From assembly GCA_964464965.1 (NCBI GenBank), contig CAYXHM010000002.1, positions 310,001 to 374,000 of the forward strand: 64,000 bases of DNA, read 5' to 3'. The stretch comes from UBA5543 sp964464965 (GTDB lineage Bacteria > Bacteroidota > Bacteroidia > Chitinophagales > Chitinophagaceae). The first letter of the stretch is position 1. Each line of letters opens with the position of its first letter. Below, one piece after another: positions 35,018 to 42,852 of the stretch. Position numbers and translations under genes: made by a program. The notes below the pieces were generated by a model. It saw only the letters and a list, made by a program, of their open reading frames with translations, made no database searches and was not told the origin of the DNA.

Positions 35018-35521
35018 ATGATTACAGTAATTTCAGGTACAGACAGGAAAGACAGCATGACACTAAGGGTAGCGGCTTATTATACCCGGCTGCTGCGTGA
35101 AAAGACTGAAGAAGAGGTACACCTCCTGTCCCTGGAGGGGCTGAATGTATGGGAGAAAGGTGGAAAATTGCAAGAAACAGAACAACGCCTGCTGATACCC
35201 TCTGAAAAGTTTGTGTTCATCATGCCCGAATACAACGGCAGCCTGCCGGGTATATTAAAGCTGATGTTTGACAACACTGACATAAAACGCTGCTGGTGGC
35301 TTAAAAAGGCCATGCTGACAGGAGTGGCCGATGGCCGTGCAGGCAACCTGCGTGGTATGGATCACCTTACCAACATACTCAACTACCTGAAAATAAACGT
35401 GTTTTATAACAAGGTGCCACTCAGCCGTATTAACGACGAGATAGATAAAGACGGCAATCTGCTGAAAGAGGAAACTGTTAAACTTATTAATAACCAGGTG
35501 GAAGAATTCCTGAAATTCTAA
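35018..35521 (+). CDS. NAD(P)H-dependent FMN reductase family protein
   Basis: A flavodoxin-like reductase of 167 residues that uses NAD(P)H to reduce FMN, azo compounds or quinones. The N-terminal phosphate-binding loop is ISGTDRKDSMTLRVA and the flavin-proximal segment is MPEYNGSLPGILKLMFD. The ATG at 35018 (MITVISGT) gives the standard fold start; an upstream ATG at 34958 would add 20 residues unlike the family. The metallophosphoesterase gene starts 14 nt downstream and is likely co-transcribed. Confidence 0.88.
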   Translation: MITVISGTDRKDSMTLRVAAYYTRLLREKTEEEVHLLSLEGLNVWEKGGKLQETEQRLLIPSEKFVFIMPEYNGSLPGILKLMFDNTDIKRCWWLKKAMLTGVADGRAGNLRGMDHLTNILNYLKINVFYNKVPLSRINDEIDKDGNLLKEETVKLINNQVEEFLKF

Positions 35522-35535
35522 CTTCGCATACTGTA

Positions 35536-36792
35536 ATGAGAACACGTTTCCTGGTATTTCTTGTAGTTGTCGGCCTGGCAGAGATTTATAGTTTTATAGC
35601 AGTACGCTCTGCCCTGCGCCCGCTGCCCAATGTATGGCGCATAACCCTGATGACGCTTTACCTGGTGGCAACTATAGCTACGTGGAGCAGTTTCATACTC
35701 TTCCGCCAGCTAAACTGGGCGGGTATGCCGCACCTGTTGCGCAATTTCTTTGTGGCATTTACCATTGGCTTTTGGGTAGGTAAAATACTGGTAGGGGCCA
35801 TAATGGTGGTAGATGATGTGCGCAGGCTTTTTATGCTGGCCATAGGCAGTTTCCTCAGTCCGTCTGTAAAAGAAATGAATACTGACCTGGGCTTTGGTGC
35901 GGGCATCACCCGTTCCGTATTCCTGAAAAGAACGGCACTTATTCTGGGCGGCTCTGTATTAGGTGGGTTCTTGTATGGTATTACCAACCGGTATAATTAT
36001 AAGGTGCGGCGCGTACAGATAAAGTTTGATAACCTGCCTGCCGCTTTCCGCGGTACTAAAATCGTGCAGATATCAGATATACATTCCGGCAGCTTCGACA
36101 GCCACCGTGCAGTAGAGAAAGGTGCGGAAACAATCATGGCCGAAAAGCCGGATATGATATTCTTTACCGGCGACCTCGTAAACAACAAAGCCGATGAAAT
36201 ACAGCCTTATAAAGATATTTTTTCGCAGCTAAAAGCCCCATTGGGCGTTTATTCTACGCTGGGCAATCATGATTATGGTGATTATGTGCAATGGGATAGC
36301 AGGGAGGCCAAAATTGAAAACCTGGAATGGCTGAAACGCACCCACGCAGAAATGGGCTGGAAGCTGATGATGAATGAGCATGTGGTACTGCAAAAGGACG
36401 GTGATAGTATAGCTGTAGTAGGTATAGAAAACTGGGGGGCCAAAGCCGGCTTCCCCAAATACGGAGATATGGGCGCTGCCTATACAGGTCTCGGCGATAA
36501 AAACGTGCCTTTCAAGATATTACTGTCTCACGACCCCTCGCACTGGGATGCCCAGGTACTTACTGATTATAAGGACATTGACCTCACCCTGAGCGGCCAT
36601 ACGCATGGTATGCAGTTTGGCATAGATATACCTGGCTTTAAATGGAGCCCCGTAAAATATGTATATAAAAACTGGGCCGGGCTGTACAACGAGGGTAAAC
36701 AATACCTGTATGTAAACCGTGGCTTTGGCTTCCTGGGTTATCCCGGCAGATTAGGTATCTTACCGGAAATAACGGTGATTGAACTAGTGTAA
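35536..36792 (+). CDS. Membrane-anchored metallophosphoesterase (YkuE-like)
   Basis: A 418-residue protein with about four N-terminal membrane helices (within residues 1-150) and a calcineurin-like domain from about 158 to the end. Metal motifs in order are QISDIHSGSF, FTGDLVNN, LGNHDYGD, LLSHDPSH and SGHTHGMQ. Family members such as YkuE act on phospholipid head groups or UDP-sugars; the substrate here is unknown. It follows the FMN reductase by 14 nt and overlaps a small convergent gene by 9 nt. Confidence 0.9.
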   Translation: MRTRFLVFLVVVGLAEIYSFIAVRSALRPLPNVWRITLMTLYLVATIATWSSFILFRQLNWAGMPHLLRNFFVAFTIGFWVGKILVGAIMVVDDVRRLFMLAIGSFLSPSVKEMNTDLGFGAGITRSVFLKRTALILGGSVLGGFLYGITNRYNYKVRRVQIKFDNLPAAFRGTKIVQISDIHSGSFDSHRAVEKGAETIMAEKPDMIFFTGDLVNNKADEIQPYKDIFSQLKAPLGVYSTLGNHDYGDYVQWDSREAKIENLEWLKRTHAEMGWKLMMNEHVVLQKDGDSIAVVGIENWGAKAGFPKYGDMGAAYTGLGDKNVPFKILLSHDPSHWDAQVLTDYKDIDLTLSGHTHGMQFGIDIPGFKWSPVKYVYKNWAGLYNEGKQYLYVNRGFGFLGYPGRLGILPEITVIELV

Positions 36793-36981
36793 AGCTCTTT
36801 GCAATAATTGTTTTATAGCTTCAGGCCTTGGAGAAAGCAGTTCTTTCTCTGCCTGTAGCAACACATGTTTCAAATCAAGTACCAACTCATGAAGACTCTC
36901 ATCCCTGATCATATCCTTCCCTCCTGTGTCGTGCTGTATTGGATGAATAACTGTAAAATGCTTAAGTAAAGTTTTGTTCAT
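36784..36981 (-). CDS. Small hypothetical protein
   Basis: A 65-codon frame with no recognised domain. The C-terminal half is helical and charged (LHELVLDLKHVLLQAEKELL), ending in SPRPEAIKQLLQRALH, which looks protein-like rather than random. It overlaps the metallophosphoesterase gene end by 9 nt in convergent orientation. It could be genuine, but the evidence is only composition and placement. Confidence 0.45.
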   Translation of the reverse strand: MNKTLLKHFTVIHPIQHDTGGKDMIRDESLHELVLDLKHVLLQAEKELLSPRPEAIKQLLQRALH

Positions 36982-37128
36982 GTAAAACGGCTTTACATCA
37001 AAAACGATATTGCATTAATTTTATTGTATGTTTAAAAAAATATTGTCAAACTATTAATAAGTAAAATATTATTAAAAGGAGATTTTTAATTTATTTTTAA
37101 TCTCTAAATTTAGAGCCATAATTAGTTG

Positions 37129-38067
37129 ATGAAATATATAGGTATTACAGGAGGTACAGGTTTGGTGGGCAGGCATCTTGCAAGGCTGTTGGCAAATGAT
37201 GGCTATGAAATCATCGTATTTACCCGTAAGCCCGGTAAAGAATATAAATACATAAGGAATACAACCTATGCAGAGTGGAACCCCCTGAAAGGTAAAATAG
37301 ATACCGCCCAACTGGCTAAGGTTAGCGCGATGGTACATTTGTCCGGCGAGGGTATAGCCGATAAAAGATGGACCGAGCAGCGCAAAACGGACATTGTAGA
37401 CAGCAGGGTTTTGGGTACCAAATTCCTGGTGCAACAGTTAAAACAACATGCAGCAAAGTGTAAAGTATTGATCTGTTCTTCTGCAATAGGCTATTATGGT
37501 AAAGACAGGGATGGGGAACCATTTACGGAAAATGCCCGGCCTGCAGACGATTTCCTCGGGCGCACCTGTGCTCTATGGGAGGCGGCATCTGAAGATGTAG
37601 AAACCCATATGCGCCGGGTGATATTAAGGCTGGGTATAGTATTGGCTAAAGAGGGCGGCGCTTTCCACGAATTTAATAAACCCCTGAATTTTGGCATCAT
37701 GCCTATACTGGGCGGAGGAGAACAAATAGTAAGCTGGGTGCATGTAAAAGATGTAGCAAGGGCTATGCGCTTTGCTATAGAGCGTATTGAGCTTGCGGGT
37801 ATTTATAACGTTGTAGCGCCCTTGCCTGTAACCCACTCTAATATGGTGCACACTATGGCTAAAAACAAGGGCTGGCTTAAAATACCCATACCGCTGCCTG
37901 CTCCCCTGGTAAAATTGATGTTAGGAGAAATGAGCACGGAAGTGCTGAAAAGCTGTACAGTCAGTTCGGAGAAGATTGCAGAAACGGGATTCCGTTTCGA
38001 CTTCCGCGATATTGAAACCGCGGTAAAGGACATCCTGAAACCAAAAGACAGTAAAAGGGCTAAGTAG
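37129..38067 (+). CDS. TIGR01777 family NAD(P)-binding epimerase
   Basis: An extended-SDR protein of 312 residues, related to E. coli YfcH and plant SulA-like proteins. The Rossmann motif is ITGGTGLVGRHLARLL at the N-terminus. SSAIGYYG near 125 carries the YG signature of the family, and a C-terminal DUF1731-like segment ends the protein. Its reaction is not established. ATG 37129 is chosen over the TTG one codon before it. It overlaps the convergent saccharopine-dehydrogenase-like gene by 8 nt. Confidence 0.88.
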   Translation: MKYIGITGGTGLVGRHLARLLANDGYEIIVFTRKPGKEYKYIRNTTYAEWNPLKGKIDTAQLAKVSAMVHLSGEGIADKRWTEQRKTDIVDSRVLGTKFLVQQLKQHAAKCKVLICSSAIGYYGKDRDGEPFTENARPADDFLGRTCALWEAASEDVETHMRRVILRLGIVLAKEGGAFHEFNKPLNFGIMPILGGGEQIVSWVHVKDVARAMRFAIERIELAGIYNVVAPLPVTHSNMVHTMAKNKGWLKIPIPLPAPLVKLMLGEMSTEVLKSCTVSSEKIAETGFRFDFRDIETAVKDILKPKDSKRAK

Positions 38068-39268
38068 CGTAGGCATAGTCTGCCAGGTATTCATAGTCAT
38101 TGGTTAATTTACCTCCTTCACAGATTGTCGCCCTTCGTATGATATCGCTGTCGCCGCTCAGCAGCTCCTTCAGCACGTATTTTTCAAAATGTGCACCAAA
38201 GTAGTGCGATGCGTCTTTGGGTAGTTCATTAGGCAGGTTGTCTATGGCCATTACATCAATTACGTCCGGCGTATTCTGGTATGGGGCAACCCGTTCAAAT
38301 GTTTTGCGGTCTATACCATATACAGGGTCTGCAATGGTGCTGGCACCTACGTTAATGGGCACAGAGCCGTCTATATCACAGGTGATGTCTGCTATTACGC
38401 TTACGCGCCAGTCTTTTCTTTGTATGTCTCTCTTTTCAAACAGGCGTGCTATATGCTCATCCCAATATATGCCGTTCATCAGTATATCTGTCTGAGATAC
38501 GTAGTTGGTAAACAGGCATTTGTACATAGCGGGATTTGCATGAAAATCGTCGCGGTAATACAGGTTGTTGTCCTTCCTGGCATACAGGTTGCTGCCTTTC
38601 AGGTGGGTATATACAGGGTAATCGTATTGGTGTGTCAGGTAATCTTCGGGCTCTACAGATTCTATATCCAGGTGCGTCATTACTTCTACTATACCAGCCG
38701 CTACCCTGCCCGAACCGGTGATGGCTATCTTTATAGACGGCAACCTGTTTTTACGATAGGTATTAATCAGTTCAGGAAAGTCGTCAACAGTATGTGCCGG
38801 CGGCAGATTGTAAAGCCCAAACTTCCTGCCATAAGTAAGCAGGCCATTGTGTGCTCCTACTATGCCTGCAAACAGCCCGAAGCCCAGTATGCGCTGCTCA
38901 TCTTTAAAAGTCAGGCATTCATAATCTATCATGCGTATGTTTTTGGCTATCAGCGCTTGCATCAGTGGCTGGTTATAGGGTTGCTTCTTTTTGGTATGAG
39001 AAAAGAAGAAGTAGGTCTTGCCGGGAATAAGTATTTCTTTGGGTACTTCTTTTACACCCAATAGTATATCGCAGCTTTCCAGGTCGTCTGTCAGTTTCAC
39101 GCCTGCTGCTATATAGTCGTCATCTTTAAAGCAACGTATGTCAGATGGTTCTGCAACTATCTCCACACCGGGGTATTTGTCCATGATGTGCCTGCACTGT
39201 ACAGGAGTGAGTGTTACCCTGTTATCGGCAGGTGTCTTTCTTTCTTTTATCAGGCCAATACGTACCAT
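38060..39268 (-). CDS. Saccharopine dehydrogenase-like (LYS1 / AlaDH-PNT type) oxidoreductase
   Basis: A 402-residue NAD(P)-dependent dehydrogenase. The N-terminal alanine-dehydrogenase/PNT domain is visible in IGLIKERKTPADNRVTLTP and VKEVPKEILIPGKTYFFFSH. The nucleotide-binding loop is IAITGSGRVAAGIVEV. C-terminal features such as IADITCDIDGSVP fit the yeast LYS1-type saccharopine dehydrogenase, but lysine metabolism in this organism is untested. ATG 39268 is preferred over a TTG one codon upstream. A minus-strand TATCTTTG promoter element is at 39289-39296. It is divergent from hscB. Confidence 0.82.
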   Translation of the reverse strand: MVRIGLIKERKTPADNRVTLTPVQCRHIMDKYPGVEIVAEPSDIRCFKDDDYIAAGVKLTDDLESCDILLGVKEVPKEILIPGKTYFFFSHTKKKQPYNQPLMQALIAKNIRMIDYECLTFKDEQRILGFGLFAGIVGAHNGLLTYGRKFGLYNLPPAHTVDDFPELINTYRKNRLPSIKIAITGSGRVAAGIVEVMTHLDIESVEPEDYLTHQYDYPVYTHLKGSNLYARKDNNLYYRDDFHANPAMYKCLFTNYVSQTDILMNGIYWDEHIARLFEKRDIQRKDWRVSVIADITCDIDGSVPINVGASTIADPVYGIDRKTFERVAPYQNTPDVIDVMAIDNLPNELPKDASHYFGAHFEKYVLKELLSGDSDIIRRATICEGGKLTNDYEYLADYAYAT

Positions 39269-39315
39269 CAAGTATTCATTTTGTTTATCAAAGATAACAT
39301 ACGCAATTTTGCCAC

Positions 39316-39846
39316 ATGGTTAACTATTTTGAACTGTACGATTTGCCGGTAAGTTTCCACCCGGACCAGGTAAGGGTTAAGGCAAAGTTTTACGAATTGA
39401 GCCGTGCCAATCATCCTGACAGGTTTACCCTTGCCGATGGTGATAAACAGGCGGAGGTGCTGCAGATGTCATCTGCCAACAACCAGGCGTACAAAACCCT
39501 TAATGACCCCTATGCAACAATGGCTTATGTACTGAAACTGCACAACATTCTGGAAGATGAAGAGAAATATAACCTGCCGCCTGCTTTTTTGATGGAGATG
39601 ATGGACCTGAATGAAAAACTGAGCGATTTTGAAATGGACCCCGGGCAGACAAACCTGTACGAAAGCGCCGCGCAAATGCTGGCCGACAACCTTTCGGTAT
39701 GGGAAGCTCAGGTGCAACCACTTACCGAAAAGTTTGACAACGGCGACCACAGCGAAGCTTTGCTGATGCAGATAAAAGAGCAGTATTTCAGGAAAAAATA
39801 TTTGTTGCGCATTCAGGAAAGAATGAATAGTTTTGCAACCCGCTGA
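39316..39846 (+). CDS. hscB: Fe-S cluster co-chaperone HscB
   Basis: A J-domain co-chaperone of 176 residues that presents the scaffold IscU to an Hsp70 for iron-sulfur transfer. The J domain covers about 1-75, with the essential HPD at 33-35 (NHPDRFT). The C-terminal three-helix domain (about 90-170) has the HscB pattern. No hscA or iscU is adjacent. It lies 58 nt ahead of tRNA-Leu and is divergent from the saccharopine-dehydrogenase-like gene. Confidence 0.9.
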   Translation: MVNYFELYDLPVSFHPDQVRVKAKFYELSRANHPDRFTLADGDKQAEVLQMSSANNQAYKTLNDPYATMAYVLKLHNILEDEEKYNLPPAFLMEMMDLNEKLSDFEMDPGQTNLYESAAQMLADNLSVWEAQVQPLTEKFDNGDHSEALLMQIKEQYFRKKYLLRIQERMNSFATR

Positions 39847-39904
39847 TTACTAATTAACGGTTTTCAGGTTGCCAACGGACATTCTTCATACAGGAGATTG
39901 ATTT

Positions 39905-39988
39905 GCCCAGATGGCGGAATTGGTAGACGCGCTAGACTCAAAATCTGGTTTTCGCAAGGGAGTGCAGGTTCGATTCCTGTTCTGGGCA
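39905..39988 (+). tRNA. tRNA-Leu (anticodon CAA)
   Basis: Acceptor GCCCAGA (39905-39911) pairs with TCTGGGC (39981-39987), with A39988 as discriminator. The D-arm has GGTAGA, and the anticodon loop CTCAAAA gives CAA, which reads UUG. A long variable arm typical of class II tRNA (CGCAAGGGAG region) and a T-loop GTTCGATTC follow. CCA is not encoded. It is followed at once by a strong terminator. Confidence 0.95.
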
Positions 39989-39989
39989 C
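39977..39989 (+). repeat. tRNA-Leu 3' end, candidate att copy 1
   Basis: CTGTTCTGGGCAC, the 3' end of tRNA-Leu. It recurs exactly in the same orientation at 41817-41829 after an AT-rich segment with unrelated genes, as expected for the left attachment site of an integrated element. Confidence 0.6.
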
Positions 39990-39990
39990 A

Positions 39991-40030
39991 CGAAACAAAA
40001 AGCCGCTCTGTGAGCGGCTTTTTTGTTTCG
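39991..40030 (+). terminator. Terminator after tRNA-Leu
   Basis: Long stem from CGAAACAAAAAGCCGCTC to its complement at 40012-40030 (one-base bulge in the A/T part), loop TGT, T-run at 40019-40024. Confidence 0.88.
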
Positions 40031-40387
40031 TACTTAACAGGAATTTCGAACCTATAGCTCAAGGTGCACCTGATAATCATTTTTTTTAGTTCATGTACTA
40101 AGAAACACAATACTAAGAGCCACTATTATGGCGATTTTAGAGCGTTATCCATGTTCGATCCAAACTGACGAGTGATTTTTTTGTGAAGAAAGGATAATTA
40201 TCAGTGCTATCCAGATTAGGAAAATTACTGAGGTATACGGCCATAGTTGTGCCGGTTGAACTTCGGCCATAATTATAAAGGAATTTCATTATTTTGGTGT
40301 TTCAGGAATAACAATACCTGTAGAACTTGTCGTTTGTTTTTTAAAAAAGTACACTTCTGTTAGCATATCTAACACAAACAAACCTGA
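40031..40387. other. AT-rich leader region of the PAS gene, no gene seen
   Basis: 357 nt without an open frame worth reporting. Composition shifts to low GC just after the tRNA terminator. I see no integrase fragment here. Confidence 0.4.
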
Positions 40388-40987
40388 ATGAAAAAAATGT
40401 TAGAAGAGCCAACAAAGCAACAAGTCGAATTTTTAGCCAATATTTCGTCTTGGCGTTGGAATCCGGAAACCAACAAAGTTATATTGTCCTCAGCAACGAA
40501 TAATAATGAATATAATGTTTCGTCTCTTAGTTTGCGCTCCGTCTTAAATCATATTGATGACGATGATATGGAATTCTTTTTATCTGTAATCCGGCAATTA
40601 ATTAAGACTGAACATTTTCCTAAACTGTATGTCAGACTTTTAAGTGATCAGGCAGTCAAGCATGTTTTCATTAATGGAAAGATTAAGTTCAATATTGATT
40701 CTAGAAGCTTTTCTTGCTATGGAATTATTCAAGACGTGTCTGAAGCAAGGGAGTTATCGGAGTTATTGAAAAAGCAAAACAAACAATTAAAGGATATTGC
40801 CTGGATGCAATCTCACGAGGTAAGAAGTGAGGTTGCGACCATACTTGGATTAATAGAACTGTTAACAGGCAATAATCTGTCTGCATCTGAGCAAAATGAG
40901 ATACTGCAAGGAATCAAAACCACAGGGCTCAAACTAGACAGTACAATCAAAAAGATAGATGCACAAACTTTCATCAGCGAACGTTAG
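40388..40987 (+). CDS. PAS-domain protein with orphan histidine phosphoacceptor segment
   Basis: A 199-residue protein. Residues about 15-118 look like a PAS fold ending in YGIIQDVSEARELSE. A coiled linker (LKKQNKQLKDIAW) follows, then an H-box SHEVRSEVATILGLIELL with His143 as in HisKA dimerisation domains. The chain stops there, with no HATPase_c domain, so it cannot autophosphorylate alone. It may be phosphorylated by another kinase, dimerise with one, or be a truncated histidine kinase. It is tail-to-tail with the BLUF gene with no gap. Low GC and position inside a tRNA-flanked segment suggest acquisition. Confidence 0.75.
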   Translation: MKKMLEEPTKQQVEFLANISSWRWNPETNKVILSSATNNNEYNVSSLSLRSVLNHIDDDDMEFFLSVIRQLIKTEHFPKLYVRLLSDQAVKHVFINGKIKFNIDSRSFSCYGIIQDVSEARELSELLKKQNKQLKDIAWMQSHEVRSEVATILGLIELLTGNNLSASEQNEILQGIKTTGLKLDSTIKKIDAQTFISER

Positions 40988-41410
40988 TTAGTTTGAGATA
41001 AATCGTTTTAATGCTGCCAAAATAGGGCTGTGTTTTTTCTCTCCACTTATTACATGGTGAGTAATAACATTTATATCTAACGGTATTTTACCATTGAATT
41101 CACGATATTCTTCGGGAGAAAGGTGCTTAAAAGCCATAGACCAATTCGGAAACTGCTTTTCCGAGGCATAGCCTTCCAAAATTTTTTCAATAAAGCAGTG
41201 TCTGAAATCATTTGAAATAGTATTGTATAAATTCCTGATAACTTCTTGTTCACCTTCAATTAACTGTATAAAGTTCCCTTTGTAATATGCTAAGATCCCG
41301 GTAATATTTTTCTGAACATTGTTTTTTCTGCTCACTGCTAATATATTTTCTAACTCTTGTTCAGTACAGTTCAAACTCATCGTGCTAGAATATATTAAAT
41401 AATAGATCAT
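40988..41410 (-). CDS. BLUF-domain blue-light photoreceptor
   Basis: A 140-residue stand-alone BLUF protein that binds FAD and reports blue light by hydrogen-bond rearrangement. The key residues align with Slr1694: Tyr7 (LIYSST), Asn31 (NNVQKNITGIL), Gln49 (FIQLIEGE), Trp90 and Met92 (NWSM). All are intact, so photochemistry should work. It has no output domain, so signalling would go through a partner. The convergent PAS/H-box gene is adjacent with no gap. Cognate partners cannot be proven from sequence. Confidence 0.93.
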   Translation of the reverse strand: MIYYLIYSSTMSLNCTEQELENILAVSRKNNVQKNITGILAYYKGNFIQLIEGEQEVIRNLYNTISNDFRHCFIEKILEGYASEKQFPNWSMAFKHLSPEEYREFNGKIPLDINVITHHVISGEKKHSPILAALKRFISN

Positions 41411-41937
41411 TGTAATCGATTTATTCGTGAAAAAATTCTTGGTTCATTTTTATCTGCTTGAATACTATAGTTACGTGCGCTAATATATATATACCAAAAA
41501 AGTATGCCATAAAAGTAGTTGCACGAAATCTAATTGTTAATGCATACGCTGGTAGCAATAAATCGAATGCAAGGTTTACATTTCCGCTTTCGGTAAATGA
41601 CAATAATCGGTACTATATTATCTAAAACCATGCTGTAAGATGTTATAGTTCCTGCTAATCAATTGGCAGAATATTTTAATAAAATTGCCGATATGAACTC
41701 TAATTATCATTAGTGAATCTAAAACTTTTGTCAGTTCGATGTATGGATTTTACTTTACTCAGGCTTTAATGTTGATATTTTCTTTAAATCATCCGCTAAA
41801 AATTTCGAAAATTTTGCTGTTCTGGGCACTTTGAAAATAAAGCAGTAATGAATTAAGCCTCGTAGTTGCTTTTTTATCTCGGGCCATTCGTTTATATTTA
41901 TGTCTTATAGCTATTACCAGGCCCAAGTTTTTGTATA
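41411..41937. other. AT-rich intergenic region containing the right att-like repeat
   Basis: 527 nt without a convincing gene. A minus-strand 60-codon frame at 41421-41603 is hydrophobic but has no support. The region ends the low-GC segment that begins after tRNA-Leu. Confidence 0.4.
41817..41829 (+). repeat. Copy of tRNA-Leu 3' end, candidate att copy 2
   Basis: CTGTTCTGGGCAC is identical to 39977-39989 in the same orientation. The sequences on both sides of the copies are unrelated, so this is not a tRNA pseudogene but a short direct repeat. Confidence 0.6.
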
Positions 41938-42735
41938 ATGAAACAGGAAATTGTAAATATTGCGAAAAGGTATATCCCGAATGATATAAGAGTATTCCTC
42001 AGGTGGGTTAACTGGAGGCGGTTTTATATTCAGCAGACATTATTTATTTCAAACTCTGCTCCCAAAGTCTATTGCCCTATTGCAAAAGAGGAATACAAAG
42101 CCTTTGTCAAACTTAAAGATGATTTAATGACACCGTCTAATGGTGCCAGAATGAGACAAAGATTAGTATGGCTGTACCTGACTCAGGAATTGGGTATTCT
42201 GACAAAGAAACTAAAAGTCCTTCATGTAGCACCCGAACTATCATTTATAGGCATATTACGCAATCAGGAGAATTTAGCTTACATACCCGGCGATAAAATG
42301 GTAGAAGGATATTCTAACCAGAAAGGTATTAAAAATATAGACCTTACAGACTTGGAATTCGAGGACAATGCTTTTGATCATGTGATATGTAATCATGTAT
42401 TGGAACATATTCCGGACGACAAAGCAGCTATTTCAGAAATGTTTAGGGTATTAAAGCCAGGAGGCAGTGCCATTATTACAGTGCCCATAGACGAAAAAGC
42501 AGAACGTACTTACGAAGATTTTACCATCACATTACCCAAAGAAAGAGAGAAACATTTTGGACAATGGGATCATGTAAGATGGTACGGGCTTGATATAAAA
42601 GATCGTTTTGAAAAAGAAGGATTCGATGTGGATATGAACAGGTATGCTGATAAGTTTTCGAAAGAAGATTATCGTAAGTATGGACTGTGTGATGATATTA
42701 TTGTGATTGCCAAAAAGCCTTTGCGCATAAAATGA
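41938..42735 (+). CDS. Class I SAM-dependent methyltransferase
   Basis: A 265-residue methyltransferase of the Methyltransf_11 type. The post-I acidic motif and DLEFEDNAFDHVICNHVLEH (about 139-158) are clear, as is the FRVLKPGGSAIITVP strand. Motif I is diverged (VLHVAPELSFIGIL) and lacks the usual GxGxG. The target is unknown; proximity to two glycosyltransferases suggests surface-glycan modification. It stands convergent to the first glycosyltransferase gene. Confidence 0.85.
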   Translation: MKQEIVNIAKRYIPNDIRVFLRWVNWRRFYIQQTLFISNSAPKVYCPIAKEEYKAFVKLKDDLMTPSNGARMRQRLVWLYLTQELGILTKKLKVLHVAPELSFIGILRNQENLAYIPGDKMVEGYSNQKGIKNIDLTDLEFEDNAFDHVICNHVLEHIPDDKAAISEMFRVLKPGGSAIITVPIDEKAERTYEDFTITLPKEREKHFGQWDHVRWYGLDIKDRFEKEGFDVDMNRYADKFSKEDYRKYGLCDDIIVIAKKPLRIK

Positions 42736-42852
42736 TGAAGATATCCCAGAGAATGACAGTTTCCAGTTTTGTGATGCATTAAGCCTTAATCTGCAGAAAA
42801 AACAGCAGTATTCATAGACACGTCTGTTTCAATTCAGTACGGGAAGAATTAA

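Noticed and set aside
41421..41603. Minus-strand 60-codon hydrophobic frame in the island
   Set aside because: AT-rich DNA readily gives hydrophobic frames. It has no promoter or recognisable product, so it was not called as a gene.
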